A stretch of DNA of 64,000 nt, taken from NCBI RefSeq assembly GCF_901000735.1, contig NC_081548.1:13526354-13590353 (forward strand). Direction: 5' to 3'. Below are positions 1-11,405 of the stretch, in pieces. Numbering within the stretch: the stretch's first letter is position 1; every line of letters starts with the position of its first letter. The translations under genes and the position numbers were made by a program. The DNA comes from Corylus avellana. Its lineage: Eukaryota; Streptophyta; Magnoliopsida; Fagales; Betulaceae. The notes under the pieces are model-generated. The model ran no database searches and was not told the DNA's origin. It worked only from the letters and a program-made list of their open reading frames with translations.

Positions 1-55
1 GGGGGGACATTGTCAATTGAGTGGTAGTTTGAGGGGGTTATGTGGACTTTACCCA
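1..55. repeat. Terminal-repeat fragment of a MITE-like element
   Basis: The first 55 bases (GACATTGTCAATTGAGTGG, then a G-rich stretch, ending GTGGACTTTACCC) match the right-hand end of the element at 44281-44888 and, reversed, its left end. I read it as the right end of a related copy whose body lies outside the window. It sits immediately downstream of the truncated Harbinger exon on the minus strand. Confidence 0.55.
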
Positions 56-81
56 AAAAAAAATCAAATTTTAAAACTTAC

Positions 82-573
82 CTTAAAGTATGGGTAAAAC
101 CTTCGGCTATTCCTTATTTTCAGCGGAGTAGAGTTATCAGGTTGTTTAATTAAATGTTTATATAGCGTCAAGGCTCCTCCAAGTACAACCTTAAAATATC
201 GATGAATAGACCTAATTGATCTATAGAACCTTCCACCAACCACTCGAAACCTCACATTATGCCCAATAATGTGTAAAAATATCAACACCTGTTCCTTAAT
301 AGACATGTGAATGGTCTCACGTATAAGGTTGTTCTCAGCAAGAATTTTACATAATTCAAAGAAAGATACATGACTCATTCTTATTTGGTCAATACAATCT
401 TGTCTGCTTCCATAAAGAATACTATCCATATAAATCCCTCTTTCATACTCTCGATTAACATGAGGTTCCCTTCGTAATACTCTCCTAGATCTAATATCTT
501 TTAAGATTACAAGCCCAACAGCAAGAACAGATGCAACTGTGGTCGTAACTGTCGAAAGAATTGTTTCATCCAT
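82..573 (-). pseudogene. PIF/Harbinger (HARBI1-like) nuclease, N-terminal exon only
   Basis: An open minus-strand frame of 164 codons starts at ATG 573. It shows the N-terminal region found ahead of the DDE nuclease in plant HARBI1-like proteins: a hydrophobic N-terminus, then FFELCKIL, the SIKEQVLIFLHIIGHN helix block and RFYRSIRSIHRYFK, ending in FYPYFK. In the family, FYPYFK is normally followed by the catalytic DCIGAIDGTH block. Here the frame meets a good splice donor (AAG|GTAAG, GT at 81-80), so the catalytic exon would lie below base 82, but bases 1-55 are a different repeat. Either the intron runs out of the window or the gene is truncated. Some plant HARBI1-like genes are domesticated, so a working gene is not excluded. 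Confidence 0.65.
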
Positions 574-1376
574 CTACAAACAACATAAAAATAAGCAATA
601 AGCAATAAATCATACATGCATTGTTTCCAATTCATCCTCAAAACTTGTAAGGATTCCAATAAATCAACAAATCATATTAATAAGTGATAAGCAATAAATC
701 ATATTAATATTTTAATATTTTTCATCAACACTATTTAACTAAAACAGAGCAAACTGCTCTTTCCATATGTTGTAGAAAAACTCCCACTTCAACCCTAAAT
801 ATTAGGTATCAGATCATGTCATGAGGCAAAGTGGACCACTGAAATGAAGTGTGAGTATACACATCCATCCATCCATCTAGTGGCTCTCTTTCCTTTCCCC
901 CCCCTTTTTTTTTTGTATTTTTTCTTCTTCTTCTAAACTACCATCTTTGATCTAATTGGCTCTTGAATGAAGTAAGGGCCAAAACACAAAAGGATGAGAG
1001 AGAGAGAGAGAGAGAGAGAGAGGCTTCATTATATGAAGTGGTTGTGAGGGAGAGTATTCTAATAGAAAGAATACAAGCTTAAAAACATTGTCGTTTCTTA
1101 ATGGTGATGAACAAAAAAATGTAGTGGGAAAAGAGATAGAAGTTAGGTGGTTGAACTTCATTTATATCAACTGGTTACAAGTGCGATTATTGTAATGCAA
1201 AAGGACGAGAGAGAGAGAGAGAGAATTCCTATGATTCTAATTGAATAAACCAACAACTAGCAGGAATGGTGGCCAGAGTTGGACAGGAATTAAAATGCAT
1301 GCACCAATAATTAAGTGGCCATGTTGTTCTATATATATATCGATAATATATTGGTTGGGTTTTGTTTTGTATGCAT
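574..1376. other. Non-coding AT-rich stretch with GA microsatellites
   Basis: I recognise no gene here. The stretch has direct repeats of a short AAGCAATAAATCATA motif (about 590-710), a pure GA tract at 996-1022 and a second near 1207-1224. Short ORFs over the GA tracts are compositional artefacts. Confidence 0.5.
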
Positions 1377-1439
1377 TTATGTATATATAGGATAGGAAAA
1401 GAAAAAGAGATTTAAATTAGTCATTGAAATTTTAAAAGC

Positions 1440-1740
1440 TGTAATCAAGCTGCAGGTGTGTTTTATTGAGATTGCACATATCCTTGTCGGCGATCCAAAA
1501 TTGAATTGGTTGCAATGGTCCGTCTGTCTTATAATTGGGATGTTATCATGTGCTAACGATTGGGGTACAAAGTGGGCTGCAGGTTGCATCAGGGGTTGGT
1601 TTACTGGGCCATTTTGCCCAAATATGGGGGGAACCACTAGCATGACACCCTCCGCTCCCTCAGACTCTGCAACTCTTGAGCTGCCACTAATGAAAACTAC
1701 TTGACACCACCACCATGTCCCCAAGCCATTGTTAACCCCT
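1440..1740 (-). other. Possible gene fragment, unidentified
   Basis: A minus-strand frame through this stretch reads like protein rather than noise: a serine/glycine segment, VAESEGAEG, then VVPPIFGQNGPVNQPLMQPA and further polar sequence. It may be preceded by a splice acceptor, because AG occurs just before the TTTTCATTAG start near 1705. I cannot name a family, and no neighbouring exon is evident. It could be a captured or decayed exon of a regulatory protein, or chance. Confidence 0.2.
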
Positions 1741-3111
1741 AGGACGTGAATGTGGGAGGACGAGAAAGAGACAGACAAACAGAGCAGCAACGACAAAAGA
1801 CTGGAGGGAAGAAAGATAAAGTCTAGAACACATGTCTAGAACACAGAAGCGGACACAGGATTTCAGGAATCAATGAGCCTTTTTCATTCTTTTCTTCTTT
1901 TCTAATTCCCAAGGCTGCCTTCAATATGGATGGATGGTCCTAACATGTTTTTGTTAGGTTTTGCATCTCTTCCTAGAGTAATAAAAGGGTAAACTTCTAA
2001 ATATTCCAAATATCATGCTAGAAAAGATATCCCTAGGCAGATGCAGCAAGGATATGTGGCCCATTTGTAGAAATATTTCTACACAAAATAACAAATGAAT
2101 AAAAACAAATTCATCATATTAAAGCATTTACAATGCCACCCATCTATCAAAAAAGAGAACAGAATCCCATAATTGATGTTGGCAACTGATCCTCTTGCCC
2201 GATGGATCATTGGGTTTCTAATTCAATACCTAAAGTCCTTGAGTCTGGAAAGCATCAATCCCATTTGGTTTATAAAACCATGGGTTTTCTTCTTTTCAAA
2301 CAATTTGTCTCCGAGGACCAAAACTTTCAAGCAAAGAGCCAATTAATTTTTTTTACTCACAAATACTGAACAAGCATTGCTTACTCCAAAAACAGTTTCA
2401 ATTTTGGGAACAAAACCAATTAATTTTTAAAGAAAGAGGCTCACTCGAACAGCTAAAATCGATTCCAGTACAATGTAACGTAACACAATATTCAACAACA
2501 AACTTGAGGAATCAATTCTAACACTCTCTCTGGTTTCCGGGAAGGCCAAGGAAAAAGAAAAATCATTCATTTCACAAGCTCGTATACCAGAAAGACCATA
2601 AAAGACCAGAATCCGAGTCTTTTCTCGGCAGCCAAACAAAGCATAACTCGAAACAACAACAAGAAGAAAAGTATGCCTTGAGGGGAAAGAGAACAGAGGA
2701 TCTAAAAATTTCCTGTACACGAGAATCAAACAAAGAGCCAAGAGCCACAGAAAATCAAAAGGAAATAAAAACCCATTTGGTTGAGGTTCATCTCAAACTC
2801 AGAACTTCCAAGAATCAACAATCAAAAACAACCCATAACAACAAAGATCATAGAAGTTCTCATTTTCCAAAATCCACACCCTAGACCCAAAACCTAAATC
2901 GCAAATCTGATACGTTAATAGGGAAAGAAACCAAAATCAAAATCGCTCCATGATTTCCAGTTGTCCAACAGAGATAAAAACCAAAATCAAACGAAAATTA
3001 CCAAGAGAAATTCGTAGATTTGAATCACTCCATACATATGGTTCAACAAAGGAAGAGAAAGATGAGAGTACCTGCGTCGGGCTTGAAGAGTGAAGCTCGG
3101 CCGAGGGAGAG
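1741..3111. other. Intergenic sequence, no recognisable gene
   Basis: AT-rich DNA with no family I recognise. On the minus strand a donor-like CGCAG|GTACTC lies at about 3071, so a 5' untranslated exon of a minus-strand gene reading leftwards is possible. I could not find convincing coding exons to go with it. Confidence 0.3.
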
Positions 3112-3210
3112 ATGAGCTGTGCAGGTGAAGGAGAATCAGCAGCTGTGCGTGAAGGAGAAGGTGAAGGTGAACGTGAAGGAGAGTGCGCGAAGGTGAGGAG
3201 TCGGGGGGGG
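3112..3210 (+). repeat. GAAGGAGAAGGTGAA-type minisatellite
   Basis: Imperfect hexamer-based repeats (GTGAAG, GAGAAG, GTGAAC) run for about 90 bases and then meet a G9 run near 3204. The 67-codon frame over them encodes Glu/Gly/Arg-rich sequence that follows from the repeat alone. Confidence 0.5.
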
Positions 3211-3267
3211 GGGTGTTTGGGCTTTTTTTGTAATCAGGAGAGTGTCGGGTTTTTTTTGGATGGGGCT

Positions 3268-3442
3268 GGGAAAATGGTTTACGAATTTAAAAAGTGTAAA
3301 CCATTTTCCCTATAAATGTAAAGGTTTTTTGGTCAAACCGAAAATGATTTCGGTTTGACCACCATTTTACGTCGTAGTAAACACCGTAAAATGCGGAAAA
3401 TATTTTCTCGAAATCATTTTACATCGAAGTAAACGGAGCCTA
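3268..3442. mobile_element. MITE-like terminus ending in AAACGGAGCC
   Basis: A palindromic stretch (AAAATGGTTTACG and its complement, then GTCAAACCGAAA facing TTTCGGTTTGAC) ends in ATTTTACATCGAAGTAAACGG followed by AGCC. The same end, diverged, occurs at 42640-42832. A GGCTCCGTTTACT-like end is what short hAT-type elements often carry, but I see no matching left end or target duplication. Confidence 0.4.
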
Positions 3443-3679
3443 AGATGAAATAGTTTTTACACATGTACAACACAATAGTATTAAACGATAGAAGCGCATC
3501 CCTTTAGGTGATTCACACAACATGAAGTCATCGAGGTCCAACATTAAGTACGAACCTAATCTAAAATTTATGTAATATTTAAGTAAAAGTTTAAGATGAA
3601 TACATATCTCGTTCCGCATAATGTCGTATTTAACGGTTGTTTATTTGGTAATTGAATTGCTCTATCATCCACAAAACAA

Positions 3680-4009
3680 AATAAAATAGTTTTTGCAGCT
3701 GTACAAAAACATTAAACGAGCATGTACCTAATCCCTCTCGGAGATTCACACAACATTGTCACAAACCAAAAAATCATCCACCAACAAAATACACAACACC
3801 AACCAAAAGCACCAAACCCAATAGCAACACTAACTATATTCACACATCTATCAAGAAAACACATCCAAACAACAAACTACTAGCTCAAAATAAGTACATA
3901 TCGTACAAATTAACACTAATTCTAATTTACAAACTACACAACAAACCAAGAAACCATACAACAACAAACTATACAATGCTAAAAAAAAGCACAAAACCCG
4001 ATAGCAACA
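3680..4009. repeat. Degenerate AC-rich tandem repeat, first block
   Basis: A-C rich, G-poor sequence with recurring phrases CGCATCCAAACAACAAACCAC, ACTTACAACTG and CGTACAAATTAACAC. Similar units recur at about 9324-9925, 10353-10521, 12029-12160, 13149-13435 and 14506-14638. Where two are adjacent (9601 and 9797; 13187 and 13397) the period is about 200 bp. The block ends in TAGCAACA, the left copy of the duplication flanking the hAT array. Confidence 0.5.
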
Positions 4010-5611
4010 CGGCTTTGTTTGGGAAGCAAGATTTTCCAACTCAAACTGAAATTTTTTCTAAATTCATGTTTGGCAATTTTTTAAACTCAATTCAACTCAA
4101 CTCAAAAAATTTCAACTTAACTCAAAAATTTTCATCCAAATTAATAAAAATTATAAATAAAGATTGAAAAAATAAATAAATAAATTTAGGGTAGCCGAAA
4201 CACCCCAGGTGGTGGCTGGGCCACCCCAAGCCCAACTGGGGTGGTCCGACCACCCCTTAATATTTTATTATTTTTTTAAACTTCTTATTATTATTTTTTT
4301 AATTAAATTTAAAATATATAGAATATTTTATTATTATTTCTATCAATGGGACATATGTTTCATTTATGGCCTTAGGATCTCTCTAGAGAGATTCTAATTA
4401 TTAATTGGATATTCTCTAATCCAAAATGGACAGGAGAAAATCCTCTACCGTGTTTGACCAACATTCCTTCGTGGGCCATAGGTCGAATAATGAAGGTTGT
4501 TGATAGAGGACAATTTTCAATCTTATTTGCTTTAACAAAAGGGACATATATAGCAATTCTGACATCATATGGGGACATAATTAATGGCGTTGGAAAGCTC
4601 ATTTAGAGTTTTACAAAGTCATATTTCATTAAGTTTTTCTAATTCAAATGTTTACTAAGTTAAAATAGACCGTAAAAAGAAAATTGAAAAGCCGTACAAA
4701 ATTGCTCGTCTGTTGTTTATGATTGAACAAGCTTTAAAACGAGTTGACAAAATAGCTCGTTCAATAACTCATATGAAGTTGGGTTTGAATGAGTTATTCA
4801 TAGATGCACTCGTTTAAAGTTGGGTTAGAACGAGGTGCTGTGTGAATTGAGAATTCATGTAAGAATACGAGGAAACCATAGTTAGGTTCGAAAGAGCCTC
4901 TTACACGTTCAGACAAGCTCCAATAAATTTTTGTAAACAAACTTTTATTTGAGCATTTTCTTAGGTTCAGGAGTTTAGGTAGTATAAATATATGTAATGG
5001 CTATCTATAGCCTTAATTTATTATGTTATTTTGACCAGTTATCAATGAAAAACACTTTTAAGAATGGTTTTCTTTTCTATCCACATTAAATCCTTGATAT
5101 GTTTGCCGATAGTTAAGAGTAGTAATTACTAACGTTCCTGCTCTGCTAGTTAACGCGCTTTGGACGAATTTTTTTTTTGTTTAGCCCACAAGATCTCCAT
5201 CAACAATTAAATAATTGATGCAGTGCAACTTGACTTTGATATCAATTAATGCAGCGTGTAGTGATTAGTTTGCCAAGACAAACAAGATAAGAATCACAAC
5301 TCTTCTTAAAACTAATACTCAATCAAGGATTTAATGTGGATAGAAAAGAAAACCACTCTTAAAAGTGTTTTTCATTGATAACCGGTCAAAATAACATAAT
5401 AAATTAAGGCTATAGATAGCCATTACATATATTTATACTACCTAGACTCCTAAACCTAAGAAAACGCTCAAATAAAAGTTTGTTTACAAAAATTTATTGG
5501 AGCTTGTCTGAACGTGTAAGAGGCTCTTTCGAACCTAACTATGGTTTCCTCGTATTCTTACATGAATTGTCAATTCACACAGCAGCTCGTTCTAACCCAA
5601 CTTTAAACGAG

Positions 5612-5711
5612 NNNNNNNNNNNNNNNNNNNNNNNNNNNNNNNNNNNNNNNNNNNNNNNNNNNNNNNNNNNNNNNNNNNNNNNNNNNNNNNNNNNNNNNNN
5701 NNNNNNNNNNN
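5612..5711. other. Assembly gap (100 N)
   Basis: Exactly 100 N, the usual placeholder for a gap of unknown size. The flanks correspond to unit positions about 7182 and 7697 of the next repeat, so about 510 bp of V/U sequence would be expected if one unit is interrupted. More units could be collapsed. Confidence 0.95.
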
Positions 5712-7395
5712 AAAAAGAATAATAAGAAGTTTTAAAAAATAATAAAATATTAAGGGGTGGTCGGACCACCCCAGTTGGGCTTGGGATGGCCCAGCCACCA
5801 CCTGGGGTGTTTCGGCTACCCTAAATTTATTTATTTATTTTTTTAATCTTTATTTATAATTTTTATTAATTGGGTTGAAAATTTTTGAGTTAAGTTGAAA
5901 TTTTTTGAGTTGAGTTGAATTGAGTTTAAAAAGTTGCCAAACTTGAATTTAAAAAAAATTTCAGTTTGAGTTGGAAAATCTTGCTTCCCAAACAAGGCCC
6001 ACGAAAATCTTGCTTCCCAAACAAGGCCTAAACATTTGAATTAGAAAAACTTAATGAAATATGACTTTGTAACCCTCTAAATGAGCTTTCCAATGCCATT
6101 AATTATGTCCCCATATGATGTCAGAATCGCTATATATGTCCCTTTTGTTAAAGCAAATATGATTGAAAATTGTCCTCTATCAACAACCTTCATTATTCGA
6201 CCTATGGCCCACGAAGGAATGTGGGTCAAACACGGTAGAGGATTTTCTCCTATCCATTTTGGATTGGAGAATATCCAATTAATATTTAGGATCTCTCTAG
6301 AGAGATCCTAAGGTCATAAATGAAACATATGTCCCATTGATAGAAATAATAATAAAATATTACATATATTTAAATTTAATTAAAAAAATAATAATAAGAA
6401 AGTTTTAAAAAATAATAAAATATTAAGGGGTGGTCGGACCACCCCAGTTGGGCTTGGGGTGGCCCAGCCACCACCTGGGGTGTTTCGGCTACCCTAAATT
6501 TATTTATTTATTTTTTCAATCTTTATTTATAATTTTTATTAATTGGGTTGAAAATTTTTGAGTTAAGTTGAAATTTTTTGAGTTGAGTTGAATTGAGTTT
6601 AAAAAATTGCCAAACTTGAATTTAGAAAAAATTTGAGATTGAGTTGGAAAATCTTGCTTCCCAAACAAGGCCCAAATATCCTTGCTAATAGTTAAGAGTA
6701 GTAATTACTAACGTTCCTACTATGCTAGTTAACGTGCTTTGGACGAATTTTTTTGTTGTTTAGCCCACAAGATCTCCATCAACAATTAAATAATTGATGC
6801 AGTGCAACTTGACTTTGATATCAATTAATGCAGCGTGTCGTGATTAGTTTGCCAAGACAAACAAGATAAGAATCACAACTCTTCTTCAAACTAATAATCA
6901 ACCAAGGATTTAATGTGGATAGAAAAGAAAACCACTCTTAAAAGTGTTTTTCATTGATAATTGGTGAAAATAACATAATAAATTAAGGCTATAGATAACC
7001 ATTACATATATTTATACTACCTAGACTCCTAAACCTAGAAAATGCTCAAATAAAAGTTTGTTTATAAAAATTTATTGGAGCTTGCCCGAACGTGTAAGAG
7101 GCTCTTTCGAACCTAACTATGATTTCCTCGTATTCTTACTTGAATTCTCAATTCACAGAGCAGCTCGTTCTAACCCAACTTTAAACGTGTGCATCTATAA
7201 ATAACTCATTCGAAACCAACTTCATATGAGTTATTGAACGAGCTATTTTGTCAACTCGTTTTAAAGCTTGTTCAAACATAAACTACGGACGAGCAATTTT
7301 GTACAGCTTTTCAATTTTCTTTTTACGGTCTATTTTAACTCAGTAAACATTTGAATTAGAAAAACTTAATGAAATATGACTTTGTAACCCTCTAA

Positions 7396-7626
7396 ATGAG
7401 CTTTCCAACGCCATTAATTATGTCCCCATATGATGTCAGAATCGCTATATATGTCCCTTTTGTTAAAGCAAATATGATTGAAAATTGTCCTCTATCAACA
7501 ACCTTCATTATTCGACCTATGGCCCACGAAGGAATGTGGGTCAAACACGGTAGAGGATTTTCTCCTATCCATTTTGGATTGGAGAATATCCAATTAATAA
7601 TTAGGATCTCTCTAGAGAGATCCTAA
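7396..7626 (+). other. 76-codon frame kept open in all four array copies
   Basis: The same reading frame is open at 6081-6311, 7396-7626 and 8725-8955 on the plus strand and at 4372-4602 on the minus strand. It starts MSFP(T/M)PLIMSPYDVRIAIY and ends RISLERS inside a perfect 20-bp palindrome (GGATCTCTCTAGAGAGATCC at 6289-6308 in the first plus copy). I recognise no domain. The copies are so alike that an open frame in all of them is weak evidence for coding, and I treat it as probably non-coding transposon sequence. Confidence 0.3.
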
Positions 7627-9323
7627 GGTCATAAATGAAACATATGTCCCATTGATAGAAATAATAATAAAATATTACATATATTTTAAATTTAATTAAA
7701 AAAATAATAATAAGAAATTTTAAAAAATAATAAAATATTAAGGGGTGGTCGGACCACCCCAGTTGGGCTTGGGGTGGCCCAAGCCACCACCTGGGGTGTT
7801 TCGGCTACCCTAAATTTATTTATTTATTTTATTTATTTATTTTTTCAATCTTTATTTATAATTTTTATTAATTGGGTTGAAATTTTTTGAGTTAAGTTGA
7901 AATTTTTTGAGTTGAGTTGAATTGAGTTTAAAAAATTGCCAAACTTGAATTTAGAAAAAATTTGAGATTGAGTTGGAAAATCTTGCTTCCCAAACAAGGC
8001 CCAAATATCCTTGCTGATAGTTAAGAGTAGTAATTACTAACGTTCCTTCTCTACTAGTTAACGCGCTTTGGACGAATGTTTTTGTTGTTTAGCCCACAAG
8101 ATCTCCATCAACAATTAAATAATTGATGCAGTGCAACTTGACTTTGATATCAATTAATGCAGCGTGTCGTGATTAGTTTGCCAAGACAAACAAGATAAGA
8201 ATCACAACTCTTCTTAAAACTAATAATCAATCAAGGATTTAATGTGGATAGAAAAGAAAACCACTCTTAAAAGTGTTTTTCATTGATAATTGGTCAAAAT
8301 AACATAATAAATTAAGGCTATAGATAGCCATTACATATATTTATACTACCTAGACTCCTGAACCTAGAAAACGCTCAAATAAAAGTTTGTTTATAAAAAT
8401 TTATTGGAGCTTGCCTGAACGTGTAAGAGGCTCTTTTGAACCTAACTATGGTTTCCTCGTATTCTTACTTGAATTCTCAATTCACACAGCAGCTCGTTCT
8501 AACCCAACTTTAAAGGTGTGCATCTATAAATAACTCATTCGAAACCAACTTCATATGAGTTATTGAACGAGCTATTTTGTCAACTCGTTTTAAAGCTTGT
8601 TCAAACATAAACTACGGACGAGCAATTTTGTACAGCTTTTCAATTTTCTTTTTACGGTCTATTTTAACTCAGTAAACATTTGAATTAGAAAAACTTAATG
8701 AAATATGACTTTGTAACCCTCTAAATGAGCTTTCCAACGCCATTAATTATGTCCCCATATGATGTCAGAATCGCTATATATGTCCCTTTTGTTAAAGCAA
8801 ATATGATTGAAAATTGTCCTCTATCAACAACCTTCATTATTCGACCTATGGCCCACGAAGGAATGTGGGTCAAACACGGTAGAGAATTTTCACTCGTCCA
8901 TTTTGGATTGGAAAATATCCAATTAATAATTAGGATCTCTCTAGAGAGATCCTAAGGCCATAAATGAAACATATGTCTCATTGATAGAAATAATAATAAA
9001 ATATTCTATATATTTTAAATTTAATTAAAAAAATAATAATAAGAAGTTTAAAAAATAATAAAATATTAAGGGGTGGTCGGACCACCCCAGTTGGGCTTGG
9101 GGTGGCCCAGCCACCACCTGGGGTTTTTCGGCTACCCTAAATTATTTATTTATTTTTTTCAATCTTTATTTATAATTTTTATTAATTGGAATGAAAATTT
9201 TTGAGTTAAGTTGAAATTTTTTGAGTTGAGTTGAATTGAGTTTAAAAAATTGCCAAACATGAATTTAGAAAAAATTTCAGTTTGAGTTGGAAAATCTTGC
9301 TTCCCAAACAAGGCCTAGCAACA

Positions 9324-9925
9324 TCAACACACCAAAACAACAAACCACTACCTCAAAACTTACAACTGCTAAACAAAAATTAGAATACAAACTAGCACGG
9401 ATCATTCAAATTGAAAAAAAGAAAATTATATTACAATCAATACAATAAACCAAGAAACCATCTACCAACAAAATATAAAACATCAACAAAAAGCACCAAG
9501 CCCAGTAGAACCACCAACAATATCCACGCATCAATCAACAAAACACTAGTTTATAACTTACAACTGTTAAACCCAAATCACAGTACAAACAAACACACAT
9601 CGTACAAATTAACACTAAAAGTAACTTATAAGCAAGATAACTAATCAATAAACCATACTCTAATAAAATATAAAACACTAAACCTAGCAGCAACGCCAAC
9701 ATCTACGCATCAAAAACAAAACGCATCCAAACAACAAACCACCAACTCAAAACTTACAATTGCTAAACTAAAATCATAGTACAAACAAACATACTTCGTA
9801 CAAATTAATATTGAAACTAATTTACAAGCAAGACAACAAACCAAAAAATTTTCATACAACAAACCATACAACATTAACAGATAGCATCAAACCTTATAGA
9901 ATCACCCACAACATCCACAAATTAA
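9324..9925. repeat. Degenerate AC-rich tandem repeat, second block
   Basis: Continues the block that stops at 4009; the hAT array is inserted between them. Several approximate 200-bp units are visible. It ends with CACAAATTAA (9916-9925), the left target duplication of the next MITE. Confidence 0.5.
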
Positions 9926-10342
9926 GGAAAAATTACAGTTTACCCCCCCAAAGTTGACAGCGTTTTTCAATTCGAACATCAAAGTTTTATTTTTTGCAAT
10001 CCACCCCCCCCCCCCAAAGTTCCAAATTTTTGCAATTTAATCAATTGTATCCACAACTTCCCATATTACCCCTAATTTTTATTTTTTTTATTTTTTATAA
10101 AAAATTTTTTTTTAAAAAATTCAAGGTGGCCATAGCCACCCTTTTGCCCATCTGGCCATTTTTGCACCCCTAATTTTTTTCAAAAAAAAAAAAAAAAATC
10201 AGGGGCAATATGGAAATTTTGGGATAATATTGGTCGAATTGAAAAAAATTGAAACTTTGTTGGGGTGGATTGCAAAAATTGAAATTTTGATGTTCGAATT
10301 GAAAAATGCTGTCAACTTTGGGGGGGTAAACTGTAATTTTCC
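9926..10342. mobile_element. Mutator-type MITE with 10-bp target duplication
   Basis: A 417 bp element with terminal inverted repeats of roughly 90-130 bp. The left end is GGAAAAATTACAGTTTACCC and the right end is its complement ending GTAATTTTCC. It is flanked by CACAAATTAA on both sides (9916-9925 and 10343-10352). A 9-11 bp duplication with long inverted repeats is characteristic of MULE-derived elements. The homologous site in duplication copy 2 (13303-13312) has one CACAAATTAA and no insert, which fixes both boundaries. The interior is AT-rich with no coding potential. Confidence 0.85.
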
Positions 10343-10521
10343 CACAAATTAATTATTGAAACGCATCCAAATAACAAACCACTATACAAAACTTACAACT
10401 ATTAAACAAAAATTGTAATATAAACAACCACAGATCGTACAAATTAACAACGAAATAAAATTACAATAAATACAACAAATTAAGAAACTATCCACCAACA
10501 AAATATAAAGCATCAAACCTA

Positions 10522-10913
10522 CACTACAAAAAAAATCACAATTTAGGGACTTCTTTAATGTGGTCTTTTAATAAAACGACCTCACCAGGGTCATTTTAAT
10601 AATAAAACAACCCTTCTTACTGTAGCAACGTCCCTAATTAAATAATTGGGGACGTTTCAACAATGTACGTCCCAAATAGTAGGAATGTGCACTAAAGGCA
10701 CACCCCTACTCAGTTGAGTGGGGATGTGCTACAGTGCATGTCATTACTCAATGGGACGTTTTGCACTGTCCTCGTTGCTTGAGCCCCTCTCTCATTAGTG
10801 CACACACTGATCTCTTAGCTCTCTCTCTTCCTCACGATCACTCTCCCTCTCACGCACTAATCATCAACTCCCCCTCTCTCTCTCTCTCTTGAAATCTCCC
10901 TCACTCCGGCAGC

Positions 10914-10947
<34 letters not shown>

Positions 10948-11372
10948 ACTCATCAAATCTCCCCCACTCCAGCAGCTCTCTCTCTCTCTCACCTCCGATG
11001 CACCTTTTGGACTCTCCGGTAGCTCCCCCTCTCTCTAGCGCATCTCTAGTACTCTTTCACTCCATGACCCAAAACCCACACACCCACTTGAAAATCTCAC
11101 CCTACCACCCGATAGCCATTCTCACTTCAATAATCAGCCGTCTGATCAGCCCAATCACATGGTCGGAGGAGGCAGCGGCTTGGATTGCTCTAATGACGCT
11201 AGTGGGGCGGAGAAGAAATTGAGGAAAGATTGTTTGGTCAATGAAACAACCTCTTATCATTATTATTTTTTCTTGTTATTAGTTTTATGTTTGTTTTGTG
11301 GTGGTGCACTTTGGTTCAATGTTCCATAAACAGGCAAGTGTATGAATTTTCCTGATGCCAAATTTTGTGTGC

Positions 11373-11405
<33 letters not shown>

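Larger units (their letters stand above)
4010..9315. mobile_element. Non-autonomous hAT-type element amplified into a palindromic/tandem array
   Basis: The 5.3 kb block begins GGCTTTGTTTGGGAAGCAAG and ends with its inverse (CTTGCTTCCCAAACAAGGCC). It is flanked by TAGCAACA at 4002-4009 and again at 9316-9323, an 8-bp target duplication as expected for hAT transposons. Inside are two modules: U (about 640 bp, with the 76-codon frame and a GGGGTGGTC hairpin) and V (about 675 bp, starting near CTTGCTGATAGTTAAGAG). The order is inverted U+V (4010 to about 5098), V (5099 to the gap), U end (to 6011), a duplicated terminus (6012-6031), U (6032-6669), V (6670-7346), U (7347-7997), V (7998-8668), U (8669-9315). 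No transposase is present. Confidence 0.7.

Noticed and set aside
3112..3315. 67-codon plus-strand protein
   Set aside because: It is entirely a translation of a GAAGGT/GAGAAG minisatellite and a G run, with no conserved feature.
4010..9315. CRISPR-like or centromeric satellite array
   Set aside because: This is a plant nuclear region. Units are 1.3 kb with transposon ends and one enclosing target duplication, not short repeats with unique spacers or a uniform monomer.
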